A stretch of DNA of 64,000 nt, from positions 1,302,001 to 1,366,000 of the forward strand of contig NZ_SWKM01000011.1 of the NCBI RefSeq assembly GCF_005871205.1, written 5' to 3'. The notes below the pieces were generated by a model, which saw nothing but the letters and a program-made list of their open reading frames with translations, searched no databases and was not told where the DNA came from. The stretch is from Marinobacter alexandrii (GTDB taxonomy: Bacteria; Pseudomonadota; Gammaproteobacteria; Pseudomonadales; Oleiphilaceae). The translations under genes were made by a program, and so were the position numbers. Below are positions 39,076 to 48,696 of the stretch, piece after piece; within the stretch, counting starts at the first letter, position 1, and the number at the start of each line of letters is the position of its first letter.

Positions 39076-40554
39076 TCAGTCATGTTCCGGTGGCCGTCTG
39101 AAAGCCGCCAGTCCCTCTGCCTCCAGTAATCGGGCGAATCTCAGGGTAGTCAGATCCCGGCCCGGAGCCCCGATGATCTGAATGTTATAGGGTAATCCGT
39201 TGGCGGAAACACCCACGGGTACAGACGTAGCAGGCAGACCGAGCAGGGTAGCCAGGGCAATCCAGCAAAACTGATCCATGTACGCCCGGGGTTGCCCGGC
39301 CACCATGATCCGGCGCTTGAACACCGGCTGGCTGTGATCGTGTCGGATCGCTGTGGTGGGGGTTATCGGTGTAAGCAACACGTCGAACTCTTCGAACAGG
39401 GGCTCGATTTCGATTCGCATCTTCTCGCGCAGCTCGTTCCAGATGGCCCACTGATGCGCCGCCTGATTCACACCGCGGGCGTATTCACCAATAAATGGGG
39501 TAACCGGTCCGAAGAACTTCAGCCAGGGTTCCAGTCGGGCAATCCACTTCATCTGGCGGCGCTGTGAGGGTTTCAATGAAGTGGCGAGCAAACTGCCCAG
39601 CAGATTGAAGTAGGCGGGCAGTATGTGTTCGAGATTGAGTAGGCGATGGTTGGGTTCTGCCACCAGGGCTCCCTGGCCTTCGAGTTTGCCAGCCAGGTCC
39701 CGGTAGCCGGCACTGAGTTCAGTCTCAATTGGGCACAGGGGATCGTCCAGCCAAAGCCCAACCCTGGCCTGTGCCAGTGTTTCCAATGTGGCCGGCTCCA
39801 TCGCCAGCGCCCAGCTGCGGGCATCGGCCGGGCGGGGGCCAGCAATAACGTCCAGCAGCAACTCCAAGTCGCGGCTGCAGCGGGCCATGGGCCCGCCTAC
39901 CGCCAGATCCGGTCGCGACTGGGTTCCGGGCGGGCCCGGAATATGGCCCCGCAGCGAAACCAGATCCCTAGTCGGTTTATGGCCGAACACCCCGCAGAAA
40001 TGCGCCGGCGTACGAATAGAGCCGGCCAGATCACTGCCCACTTCCAGTGGTGTCATGCCGCTGGCCAGGGCCGCGGCGGCACCGCCGGACGAGCCACCGG
40101 GGGAGTGGTCAGTATTGTAGGGGTTGTTGGTTACGCCAAAGAGCTTGTTGTAGCTCTGCAGATCGGTGGCGTAGATCGGCACATTGGTCTTGCCGATGAT
40201 AATGGCGCCGGCCTCCTCCAGGCGGCGGGCAATGTCGGCGTGCTTTTCCGGAACGTGGTTTTGCAGCGCCGGTGCCCCAGCCGTGGTGGTCATGCCGGCT
40301 ACTTCCCAGGTGTCTTTAAGGGTCATCGGCAGACCATGCAATGGCCCGGTGGCCCGACCGGCTGCCCGCTGTTGATCAGATTCCCGGGCCCGGCTCAGCG
40401 CCCGCTCTTCGTCTAGAGTCACTACGGCATTGATATGGCTGTTTTGCTGGCGAATGCGTTCGAGCAACGCCTTGGTCAGGCTTTCACTGGTAATTCGGCC
40501 GGCTTCCAGTTCAGTCAGCAGCTTGTGTGCGGGTTGGTAATGCATCGAACTCAT
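39076..40554 (-). CDS. Amidase signature family enzyme
   Basis: 492 residues. Amidase-signature fold with the Ser-cisSer-Lys triad: K80 (TLKDTWEVAG), the SPGGSSGG loop with cis-Ser at 155-156, and nucleophile S179 (EVGSDLAGSIRTPA). It hydrolyses amide bonds of unknown substrates; the family covers fatty acid, indoleacetamide and Asn/Gln-tRNA amidases. The absence of GatB/GatC neighbours argues against a GatA role. Its ATG overlaps the stop of the voltage-sensor-like gene by 4 bp. No signal peptide. Confidence 0.93.
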   Translation of the reverse strand: MSSMHYQPAHKLLTELEAGRITSESLTKALLERIRQQNSHINAVVTLDEERALSRARESDQQRAAGRATGPLHGLPMTLKDTWEVAGMTTTAGAPALQNHVPEKHADIARRLEEAGAIIIGKTNVPIYATDLQSYNKLFGVTNNPYNTDHSPGGSSGGAAAALASGMTPLEVGSDLAGSIRTPAHFCGVFGHKPTRDLVSLRGHIPGPPGTQSRPDLAVGGPMARCSRDLELLLDVIAGPRPADARSWALAMEPATLETLAQARVGLWLDDPLCPIETELSAGYRDLAGKLEGQGALVAEPNHRLLNLEHILPAYFNLLGSLLATSLKPSQRRQMKWIARLEPWLKFFGPVTPFIGEYARGVNQAAHQWAIWNELREKMRIEIEPLFEEFDVLLTPITPTTAIRHDHSQPVFKRRIMVAGQPRAYMDQFCWIALATLLGLPATSVPVGVSANGLPYNIQIIGAPGRDLTTLRFARLLEAEGLAAFRRPPEHD

Positions 40555-41558
40555 GGCAGGTCCTCGCGCCAGTACTTCACTCTCACCTGGGCTTTCACCG
40601 CATCGATGATTTCGACGATCAGGTTGATCAGGGCTTCGTTCTCGGTCTCGTCCGATTCCATCTGGTCTGGACTGGGCAGGAAGACGTTGACGATGTCTTC
40701 AATGAAGGCGTGGTTGGAGGCTGAGGCCAGGTCTTCAAGGATCTGGTGAATAACGTTGGCAACAATATCGCCGACCGCCTCTTCTAGGGTTTCCTGGATG
40801 GTAGGGCCGACCACCGGCAGGAATTTCAGGCGCGATAGCTCAAGGTTCTGCTTGAGGGCGCTGTCGACCCGATCCTCGAGGTAGCTGCGCAAGGCACCCC
40901 GGTTCGGCACATAGCCTTCCTGGGCGGCTTCAGCAACGCGGCTGGAGATCCAGTCGGTCAGCATTTCCCGGCGCGGGTAGAGAATGTCCTGCTGGATCTT
41001 GTCGAACAGCGGCGAGCCCCGTTTGACCTCCTGCTGCACACCGCTGAGCACCTTCAGAACGATGCGGTCGGAAAGTTCTTCCATGAAGGCCTCGTAGTAG
41101 AAATTTACGAAGCGGTAGAGCTTGGTGTTGGTGACATCAATGATCTTGTATTGATGCAGGCGGTAAATAATAGAAATGATGCGCAGAACCCGCAGGAAAC
41201 GCAGGCTACCTACCGGGATACAGCCTACCAGGTCGTACCAGTGAATGAACGGATAGAAATACCAGCGGTCATAGATCTTGGCCTTTACCGCGTAGCCCCA
41301 GCGAAGAAAAAATTCGCTCAGGAAAATCGACACGAAAATCATGTCGTAGAAGATGAAGCGATCGTGGATCGGATGATAAAGGCTTTGTAGATCGGGGGCG
41401 TATTGCTTGAGCAAATCCTGAACCGCCACAAAGTTGTAGATGGAATCCCATATAATGAAGGCCAGGTTGATGATCAGCAGCCCCAGCATGAGGAAGTCGA
41501 CGATAAACCAGATCAGTTGGTGGCTGGACTTCAGGTTCTCTCGGTTGATGTGCAGCAT
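40551..41558 (-). CDS. Voltage-sensor-like membrane protein without a visible pore
   Basis: 335 residues. Four membrane segments occupy the first 137 residues; the fourth, SLRFLRVLRIISIIYRL (118-134), has arginines at 120, 123, 126 and 133, spaced like a voltage-sensor S4. No S5, selectivity filter or S6 follows. Residues 145-335 are soluble and mostly helical, including a long segment (VGPTIQETLEEAVGDIVANV) and an acidic stretch (SPDQMESDETENEAL). It is usually annotated as an ion transporter. It may be a voltage-sensor domain coupled to a cytosolic effector or a proton channel; neither is shown. It overlaps the amidase start by 4 bp. Confidence 0.8.
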   Translation of the reverse strand: MLHINRENLKSSHQLIWFIVDFLMLGLLIINLAFIIWDSIYNFVAVQDLLKQYAPDLQSLYHPIHDRFIFYDMIFVSIFLSEFFLRWGYAVKAKIYDRWYFYPFIHWYDLVGCIPVGSLRFLRVLRIISIIYRLHQYKIIDVTNTKLYRFVNFYYEAFMEELSDRIVLKVLSGVQQEVKRGSPLFDKIQQDILYPRREMLTDWISSRVAEAAQEGYVPNRGALRSYLEDRVDSALKQNLELSRLKFLPVVGPTIQETLEEAVGDIVANVIHQILEDLASASNHAFIEDIVNVFLPSPDQMESDETENEALINLIVEIIDAVKAQVRVKYWREDLP

Positions 41559-41717
41559 TCAGGACTTCCAGTTACCTGCCAGGACATTGTAAGCTCCTGA
41601 CAGATTAGCGTATTTCGGCTCTGACGACGACTAGGGGCGGATTAACTTGACCACCTGTCGTTAAACTCGCAGGCTTGAATGAACCTTCGCTCACGATTCC
41701 AACACTGAAACCGCCGG

Positions 41718-43472
41718 ATGCTTTCTAGAAACCGTGTTGTAACAACAGGCCGGCGCCGGCTTCTCGCACTTTTGATCCTTTGGTTGCCGCTGTCCGGTTG
41801 GGCTCAACAGGTTGAGGTTAAGCTTGAGGGCGACTACCCGGAACTCAAAACCAATGCCGAAGCTTTTATCGGTGAGGTTGAGGGGCGCAATGCCACCAAC
41901 CTGCGGCGTTATGCGTCGACGGCGGTTGATCAGGCGAGCAAGGCCTTGCGAGCCCTGGGCTACTACGAGCCGCAGATCGACTGGCGTGTGGAGGACGGAG
42001 ATTCTGACGATGGCGCCCGGCTGATCCTGACGATCACTCCTGGGGAGCCCGTACGGGTGACCTCGCGGACCGTGGAAATCCGCGGCGCAGCCTCGCGTGA
42101 CAGCCGGTTCACCGACAACCTGCCCAAACAGCCGGCCGAGGGCGATGTCCTCAACCACGGCCATTACAATAGCCTGCGCGACACCATTCAGACTCGTGCC
42201 CGTCAGCGCGGTTATTTCGATGGCGGCTTTGTTGAAAAAAGCCTGACGGTGAATCCTGAAGACCGCACTGCCGAAGTGACCCTGGTGTACGAGAGTGGCG
42301 AGCGATACCAGTTGGGCGAGGTCACCTTCACCGAAGATCATTACTTTGAGTCTGATCTGCTTCATGACTTCGTTACCTTTGAGCCTGGTACCCCCTATCA
42401 CACTGACAAGATTGCCGAGTTGAACCGGGATCTCTCCAGCAGCGGGTATTTCTCCGGGGTTGATATAGATGCCGTGCCAGGCCGGGCAGTCGACGGTGTA
42501 ATTCCTGTGGCGGTCACCGTGACTCGGCGTCCGCCCCGCTCAGTTGGCGTGGGTGTCGGCTTCTCGACCGATGTCGGCCCCCGGTTCCGGGCCAACTGGC
42601 GCGAGCACTGGATCAACCCCATGGGGCACAAGCGCGGTGCAGACACCGAGCTGTCGGTGCCACGCCAGAACGTCAGCGCCTGGTACGAACTGCCGCTGGA
42701 ACCACCCATGACCGATCTGATCCGCCTGACCGCCGGTTATCAGCGGGAAGATATTGAGAATGTTGAATCGGAACTGCTGACATTGGGCCAGCAGTGGCAA
42801 CATGAGCTGGATAATAGCTGGCTTCAGGTGTTGTCCCTGCGCTGGGAAGGGGAACGCTTCAACATTGGCGATGAGGAATCCGGCACCAGTAGCCTGTTTC
42901 TGCCAGGCGCCGCGTATTCCAGGCGTTACGCCGACACCGCGTTGGATCCGTCTAAGGGTTATCGGCTGCAGTTCGATGTCACCGGTGCCCACCGGGCGGT
43001 GTTGTCGACCGTGGATGTGCTGCACGTGAGCGCGCTGGCCAAGGGCTTGTACACCATGTTCGATAATCACCGGTTCCTGGCTCGCGTTCAGGCTGGCGGC
43101 GTTGCCACCAACAGCTTCGAGGATGTACCGCCGTCGCTCCGCTTTTTCGCCGGTGGTGACCAGAGCGTGCGTGGCTATGGTTACGAGACCCTGTCGCCGG
43201 AAAACGAAAACGGGGTTCCGGTAGGGGGCCGGTACCTGCTGGTGGGCAGTGCCGAGTATCAGTATCAGTTTGCCGACCGGTGGCGAGCGGCGCTGTTCGT
43301 GGATCATGGCAATGCCGTCAACGATCTGTTCGATCCACTGGCTACCGGTGTCGGCATTGGTCTGCGCTGGGTCAGTCCAGTGGGGCCCTTGCGTCTGGAT
43401 GTGGCGAAAGGCCTGGATCCGGAGTTTGGCGGCGGTTGGCGTATCCACTTTTCCATGGGGCCTGAATTGTGA
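41718..43472 (+). CDS. tamA: TamA, BamA-family outer-membrane protein
   Basis: 584 residues. Signal peptide (LLALLILWLPLSGWAQ), then three POTRA-like domains (QVEVKLEGDYPELKTNAEAF; VRVTSRTVEIRGAA; YQLGEVTFTEDHYF) and a 16-strand barrel with the VRGYGYETLSP motif (Omp85 family) near residue 490. With TamB it moves lipids and/or autotransporter-type proteins between the membranes. The end overlaps tamB by 4 bp. The ATG at 41718 has only a weak ribosome site. Confidence 0.95.
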   Translation: MLSRNRVVTTGRRRLLALLILWLPLSGWAQQVEVKLEGDYPELKTNAEAFIGEVEGRNATNLRRYASTAVDQASKALRALGYYEPQIDWRVEDGDSDDGARLILTITPGEPVRVTSRTVEIRGAASRDSRFTDNLPKQPAEGDVLNHGHYNSLRDTIQTRARQRGYFDGGFVEKSLTVNPEDRTAEVTLVYESGERYQLGEVTFTEDHYFESDLLHDFVTFEPGTPYHTDKIAELNRDLSSSGYFSGVDIDAVPGRAVDGVIPVAVTVTRRPPRSVGVGVGFSTDVGPRFRANWREHWINPMGHKRGADTELSVPRQNVSAWYELPLEPPMTDLIRLTAGYQREDIENVESELLTLGQQWQHELDNSWLQVLSLRWEGERFNIGDEESGTSSLFLPGAAYSRRYADTALDPSKGYRLQFDVTGAHRAVLSTVDVLHVSALAKGLYTMFDNHRFLARVQAGGVATNSFEDVPPSLRFFAGGDQSVRGYGYETLSPENENGVPVGGRYLLVGSAEYQYQFADRWRAALFVDHGNAVNDLFDPLATGVGIGLRWVSPVGPLRLDVAKGLDPEFGGGWRIHFSMGPEL

Positions 43473-46400
43473 CGGAACAGCACGAACCCGGTGGCCCCGA
43501 CCAGCAAGGGCAGGACACAAGTGCGCAGGACAAGGCTCGGCGATCCGGCTGGTTCTGGCTGCTGGTGGCGTTGGCCGTCCTGATTCTGCTGCCCGTGGTG
43601 CTTATGGTTGCAATATTGCTGGCACTGCGGTCTGAAACTGGCACTGCCTGGGTCATCGATCAGGTTCCGGGCCTCGAGGTGACGGAGGGTCGCGGCTCAT
43701 TGCTGGGTCAGTGGCAGGCTTCCGAGGTGGTCTGGCAAGGCTTTGGTGTGAATGTTGAGGTGGAGGCGGTGCTGGTTGACTGGTCCCCCTCCTGCCTGCT
43801 GCAAACCCGGATCTGCCTCGATACCCTCAGGGCCACGCGCCTGGACGTTCGTGTCCAACCCTCGGCCGAGACTGAGGAAACCACGCAAGGGATCGACCTT
43901 CCCGCGTTGGAATTGCCGGTGGGGGTTCGCGTTGGCGACGTTAATCTGGGGCCGTTCAGCCTGAATGGCAGCCGGGTCTGGGATCGACTGGAATTGTCGG
44001 CAGGCGGCTCAGGCGCCGACTGGCAGCTGGAGCGCGGGGTCTACCAACTCGGCGACTACAAGGTGACCGCCTCCGGCCGGGTGATAACCCGTCGCGACTG
44101 GCCGGTGGACCTCAATGTGCAAGCGACGCTGCCGCCACCGTTGGGTGATCGATGGGTGGTCGATCTGAATCTGTCCGGCAGTGTCCGTGATCTCAGGGTC
44201 TCCGGACAGAGCCGTGGCTATCTGGACGCCACGCTGGAAGGCGATGTTGCGCCGCTGAATACAACCCTGCCGGCCCGTCTTCGCATCACGTCAAAACAGT
44301 TCACGGCGATGGATTCGGTGCCCGATACCCTGATGCTGAAGGACTGGTTTGTGGTGGCCGATGGCAGTCTGGCTTCAGGTTTCCAGACCCGGGGGGAGGC
44401 AACCTTGCCGGGCACCGAAGGGCCGATCGCGCTGTCTCTCGAGGGCAAAGTCGACACCGAAGCCGCCACCGACGTGAATCTCACGTTATCCACCCGCACC
44501 CCGGAAGGAGAAGGGCAGGCGAGCGTGCGAGGACAGGTCAGCTGGCAGGACGGGCTGAAGGCCAGTGCCGACCTGTCGCTTAACCGTTTTCCCTGGTATT
44601 CGTTGCTGCCGGAGCTCGAGGAACCCGCTGTTGCTCTGAATCGGGTGGATGGCTCGGTGAGCTGGTCAAAGGGCCAGTATCAGGCCAGTGTTGAGGCCGA
44701 GGTAGAAGGTCCTCAAGGCAAGGCAACGCTGTCCTCGGAAGTGGACGGTGACCTGGAAAAGGTCACTTTGACCGACCTCCGGGTAGAGACGGAGGCGGGA
44801 TCGCTGTCCGGCAAGGGCAGGGTGGCGTTCGCCGGCCCGGTGTCCTGGCAGGCGGCGCTGGAACTTGACGATTTCAACCCCGGTTATTGGCTCCCGGCCC
44901 TGAGTGCCAGCCTCAGCGGGGACATCGAAACTGAGGGCCAGGTCAGGAAAGGCACCATTCCCCGGGTTGAAGCCCGCTGGGATCTGGGTGGGCAATGGCA
45001 GGACAAGCCGGCAAGTGCCAGCGGTACCTTGGATACCTCATCCGGGAAGTGGGAGGTCACTGAGCTCCAGGTGTCGGTTGGCGAGAATGAGCTGGCGGGT
45101 TCCGGTGCCTGGGGCGATCAGCTGCGTGGCCAGTTTAACCTGGCGTTGCCGGCACCCGGTGACCTTCTGGACGGCCTGGCGGGCCAGTTGAATGCGGAAC
45201 TGAATATTGGCGGCACGCCTGACGATCCCACGGGAACCTTAACCGCCAGTGCGAAAAAGCTGGCCTGGCAAGACAGCGTGACCGTCGCCAGTCTTAACGT
45301 CGATGCTGCTGTGAAGTCCGGTCTCAGGGTCGATACCTCCATTCGGGCGAAAGATGTCGCCGGCTCTGGGCAGACCCTGGAGTCGCTGGATATTAATGTT
45401 TCCGGTACTCGGGACGAGCATCGGCTGGAAGCCCTGGTTGAGCATGCCGATGCGTCGGTTCGCTTGCTGTTCGGTGGTGGTTTTGACGGTGACGCCTGGA
45501 CTGCCTGGCAGGGCGCGCTCGCCGAGGGCCAGATCGAGATTCCGGACCATGACCAGCGCTGGACCCTGGAATCTCCGGCGGCCTTGGCCTACAAGGTTGC
45601 AGGAAAGGGTGAACTTACGGTCGGCCAGCACTGCTGGCGCTGGCAGCAAAGTACCGTTTGCGCCAACGATCAGACCCTTCTGCCGACGCCTGACCTGGCC
45701 TATCGGATTAACAATTTCCCCGCCACGGCTCTGGATCCCCTGCTGCCAGAGCGCCTTCGCTGGCAAGGTCACCTGAATGGCGAAATTGACGTCACCTTGC
45801 CCGACAGCGGCCCAAGCGGTCAGATCAGGATCGACGCCGGCAGCGGAGAGTTTGAGGTTCAGGTGGAAGAGGAGTGGGAGCCTCTCAGTTACGATCGCTT
45901 TGTTACCGTGCTGAAGCTGAAACCGGATCGGGCTGATCTCGATGTCCAGCTTGCCGGGCCAAAATTGGGCGAGTTGTCGGTGCAGGTAGCGGTCGACCCC
46001 AGATCGGCGGAGCGTGAATTGGAGGGGCAGTACAGTCTGGCAGGACTGGATATTTCCCTGGCCGGTATTTTTGCCGGCCTGGACGAGGTGTCCGGCCAGA
46101 TCGATGGCCAGGGCACCTTGTCCGGCCCGCTGATGAAACCGGCGGTGAACGGCCGACTGGAGCTGATCGAAGGGCGTGTGGTAGACCAGACATTGCCGAT
46201 TCCGCTCGAGGAAGTGGCGATCAGCCTGGCGTTAAACGGATACTCGGCGGACATCAGCGGCAGAATTCGCAGTAATGCCCGCAGTGAGATCACCCTGGAG
46301 GGGGCCGTGGACTGGGCGAATGCTCCGGAAGGGCAGGTGAGGATATTGGGGGAGCGGATTCCGTTCAGCCTTGAGCCCTATGCCCAGGTTGAGCTGGCGC

Positions 46401-47248
46401 CTGATCTCACCATCGGATTTCGGCGCGGCGAGCTCCGGGTTGCCGGTAAAGTGGGCGTGCCCCGCGGCAGCATTGAAATCAGGGGCCTTCCGGAGCAGGC
46501 GGTTACTGTCTCCGAGGACGAAGTTATTGTCGGGGTGGAGCGGGAAGAACCGGTTATCCAGAATCTGGATATGGATGTCACCGTGGTTGTTGGGGAGGAC
46601 CAGGTCACATTTGATGCCTTTGGCGTAACCGGTGACCTCAAGGGCACCTTGCGGATTGGCAACAACCTGGACACCCGGGGCACCCTGGAACTGGTCAACG
46701 GGACCTACGAGAAGTTCGGCCAGGAATTGGAGCTGCGCACCGCCCGCATCCTGTTCGTCGGTAACCTTACTCAGCCCTATCTGAACATCGAAGCAGTGCG
46801 CACCGTGGACACCGTGGTGGCGGGTATTCGATTGAGTGGGCCCGTGCAGTCGCCCACCACCGAAGTGTTTTCCACTCCGGACATGCCCCAGACAAGCGCC
46901 CTGTCCTATATCATTCTCGGGCGCGCACCGGAAAGCCGGGGCGATGAGGGTCAGATGAGCGGCGCTGCGATTTCCCTGGGGCTGACCCAAGCGAACAAGT
47001 TGACCGGAAAGTTGGGAGCAGAGTTTGGCATCGACCGGCTGACACTCGAGGCTGAGGGCAGCGGCGAACAGACTTCAGTGGTGGCTAGTGGCTATCTGAC
47101 GGAGGAGCTCAGTGTCCGTTACGGAGTCGGAGTGTTCGAGCCGATCACCACCGTGGCCCTGCGCTACGATCTGGGCCGGTATTTCTATCTGGAAGCGGCC
47201 AGTGGCCTGGCCGCTTCCCTGGACATCTTTTACACCCGGGATTTCTGA
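43469..47248 (+). CDS. tamB: TamB, translocation and assembly module protein
   Basis: 1259 residues with a GTG start overlapping the tamA stop (GTGA). One N-terminal anchor (WFWLLVALAVLILLPVVLMV) then a very long beta-helical periplasmic domain of AsmA-like type, ending in the TamB/DUF490 domain (about 950-1259; SYIILGRAPESRG, TLEAEGSG, TFYTRDF-like C-terminus IFYTRDF). It bridges the inner membrane to TamA and is thought to carry lipids along a hydrophobic groove. It converges on the SIMPL gene with a 2-bp gap. Confidence 0.95.
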   Translation: MTEQHEPGGPDQQGQDTSAQDKARRSGWFWLLVALAVLILLPVVLMVAILLALRSETGTAWVIDQVPGLEVTEGRGSLLGQWQASEVVWQGFGVNVEVEAVLVDWSPSCLLQTRICLDTLRATRLDVRVQPSAETEETTQGIDLPALELPVGVRVGDVNLGPFSLNGSRVWDRLELSAGGSGADWQLERGVYQLGDYKVTASGRVITRRDWPVDLNVQATLPPPLGDRWVVDLNLSGSVRDLRVSGQSRGYLDATLEGDVAPLNTTLPARLRITSKQFTAMDSVPDTLMLKDWFVVADGSLASGFQTRGEATLPGTEGPIALSLEGKVDTEAATDVNLTLSTRTPEGEGQASVRGQVSWQDGLKASADLSLNRFPWYSLLPELEEPAVALNRVDGSVSWSKGQYQASVEAEVEGPQGKATLSSEVDGDLEKVTLTDLRVETEAGSLSGKGRVAFAGPVSWQAALELDDFNPGYWLPALSASLSGDIETEGQVRKGTIPRVEARWDLGGQWQDKPASASGTLDTSSGKWEVTELQVSVGENELAGSGAWGDQLRGQFNLALPAPGDLLDGLAGQLNAELNIGGTPDDPTGTLTASAKKLAWQDSVTVASLNVDAAVKSGLRVDTSIRAKDVAGSGQTLESLDINVSGTRDEHRLEALVEHADASVRLLFGGGFDGDAWTAWQGALAEGQIEIPDHDQRWTLESPAALAYKVAGKGELTVGQHCWRWQQSTVCANDQTLLPTPDLAYRINNFPATALDPLLPERLRWQGHLNGEIDVTLPDSGPSGQIRIDAGSGEFEVQVEEEWEPLSYDRFVTVLKLKPDRADLDVQLAGPKLGELSVQVAVDPRSAERELEGQYSLAGLDISLAGIFAGLDEVSGQIDGQGTLSGPLMKPAVNGRLELIEGRVVDQTLPIPLEEVAISLALNGYSADISGRIRSNARSEITLEGAVDWANAPEGQVRILGERIPFSLEPYAQVELAPDLTIGFRRGELRVAGKVGVPRGSIEIRGLPEQAVTVSEDEVIVGVEREEPVIQNLDMDVTVVVGEDQVTFDAFGVTGDLKGTLRIGNNLDTRGTLELVNGTYEKFGQELELRTARILFVGNLTQPYLNIEAVRTVDTVVAGIRLSGPVQSPTTEVFSTPDMPQTSALSYIILGRAPESRGDEGQMSGAAISLGLTQANKLTGKLGAEFGIDRLTLEAEGSGEQTSVVASGYLTEELSVRYGVGVFEPITTVALRYDLGRYFYLEAASGLAASLDIFYTRDF

Positions 47249-47250
47249 AC

Positions 47251-47934
47251 TCAGTTCAGCTCGAAGGTGGCGTTGACCGTGGCGGTGACCTCCCGGACGC
47301 CAACGCTAGTCACGGTGTCGGCGCGCCCCTTGGCTTCTGCCATCATCATGGGCATGGGTCGGAAACCGCCGTCCACGTTGATCGAAACCACCTCACCGCA
47401 GCTCTGTTGCAGCTGTTCGGCCACAAAGTCGCAGCGCGAACGGGCGTCGGCGATGGCATTGGCCAGCGCCCGGCGTTCGAGCCCTTCCTCATCGGAATGG
47501 AAAAACTGGTTGGGCCCCAGGTGGTAGGTCAAACCGATAGTCTGGGCCTGTTCGAGCAGGGGATTGAGCAGGGCAAGATCGTCGATCTGGAACGATACGG
47601 TCTGCGAAGCCACGGAACGGGTCCGGGGCTCTTCTTCGCGGTCTTTAGGTGGCAGGGTTCGGCTGTACAGGTTCACACTCGCGTCGGAATAGTCCTGAAG
47701 CTGGGCCTGATAATCGTTGATGGCTTGGCGCCACTGACTCATTAGCGTGGCGACCTGTTCGGTCGCCTGCTGCGGCAGCTCATGTTCAGCGCTGGCGGTA
47801 AACTGCAGCCGGGCGCTGTCGGGCTGATAGCGTACGCTGCCTTCTCCGGTCAGTGATACTTCACCGGCCAGGGCGAGTGCTGGCACAAACGCCAGCGGGG
47901 CGCAGAGCAGTCGTCGGCAAGTCTTTCGGTTCAT
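47251..47934 (-). CDS. Exported SIMPL-domain (DUF541) protein
   Basis: 227 residues. A signal peptide (LLCAPLAFVPALALAG) precedes a SIMPL domain: GEVSLTGEGSVRYQPDSARL near the mature start, VSVNLYSRTLPP, and a C-terminal SVGVREVTATVNATFEL. SIMPL proteins form periplasmic oligomers of unclear function. Its ATG is 3 bp after the stop of the glutamine amidotransferase gene, so it is probably the last gene of the amidoligase operon. No terminator is visible between it and tamB. Confidence 0.9.
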   Translation of the reverse strand: MNRKTCRRLLCAPLAFVPALALAGEVSLTGEGSVRYQPDSARLQFTASAEHELPQQATEQVATLMSQWRQAINDYQAQLQDYSDASVNLYSRTLPPKDREEEPRTRSVASQTVSFQIDDLALLNPLLEQAQTIGLTYHLGPNQFFHSDEEGLERRALANAIADARSRCDFVAEQLQQSCGEVVSINVDGGFRPMPMMMAEAKGRADTVTSVGVREVTATVNATFELN

Positions 47935-47937
47935 CGA

Positions 47938-48696
47938 TTATCCCTCCTGTGAACGCAATTCGAGCCCGGACTCTTCGGTTTCCGGTTCCAGGCGACTTAG
48001 CTTGAAGTCCAGGGCGGCCTGGACGAACTCCTGAAAAATACGACGATGGCCGCTGTGGTAGAGCAGGTATTCCGGGTGCCACTGCACACCCATCAGCCAT
48101 TGGTCGTGGGTGTTTTCAATGGCCTGGACAAAGTGGTCGTTGTCGAGGGCAACCACGCGGAGGTTCCTGCCCAGGCGCTTGATCGCCTGGCTGTGGATGC
48201 GGTTGGCACCAATCACCGAGGACTGCATCAGACGCCCGAGCCGGCTGGCGTTGACCAGACGCACCGTCTGCATGGGTAATAGCAGTGGACGATGCCGAGT
48301 GTTTACCCGCAACGGGGTGACGTTCTGGCACAGAGAGCCACCGTGGAACACGTTAATGAACTGGGCGCCTCGACAAATGCCCAACACCGGGATACCGATG
48401 CGCTCGGCCTCTTCCAGCAGGCGTCGGTCGGTGGTGTCGCGCTGCTGGTCGTAGTGCGCGGTTACCTGGGGTTGCTGGCCATAGCGTTCCGGGTGCACGT
48501 GGGTACCGCCGGACAGAACCAGGCCGTCCAGCAGCAGTACGTTGGTGTTAGAGCCCGGGCGTATGTAGTGGGTGCGAGCCCCATGCATCCGCAAGCCAAG
48601 GCTGATCAGACGCTGCGCCGTTCCCTTTCGTGCCGGGCCACTGATGCCAATGGTGAGCCCTGGTATCTCCTTGTCCATTTCCTTGCGCTCAGACAT
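47938..48696 (-). CDS. Class-I glutamine amidotransferase / gamma-glutamyl hydrolase (C26)
   Basis: 252 residues. Peptidase C26 / PuuD-like fold with nucleophile C108 in GICRGAQFIN and the His-Glu pair H207/E209 in GVQWHPEYL. LVLSGGTHVHPERYG is the family oxyanion region. PuuD-type enzymes cleave gamma-glutamyl amides. Here the gene overlaps the amidoligase by 8 bp, so it more likely acts on that enzyme's product or supplies ammonia. The sequence lacks a signal peptide. The last 25 residues are acidic and variable. Confidence 0.92.
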   Translation of the reverse strand: MSERKEMDKEIPGLTIGISGPARKGTAQRLISLGLRMHGARTHYIRPGSNTNVLLLDGLVLSGGTHVHPERYGQQPQVTAHYDQQRDTTDRRLLEEAERIGIPVLGICRGAQFINVFHGGSLCQNVTPLRVNTRHRPLLLPMQTVRLVNASRLGRLMQSSVIGANRIHSQAIKRLGRNLRVVALDNDHFVQAIENTHDQWLMGVQWHPEYLLYHSGHRRIFQEFVQAALDFKLSRLEPETEESGLELRSQEG

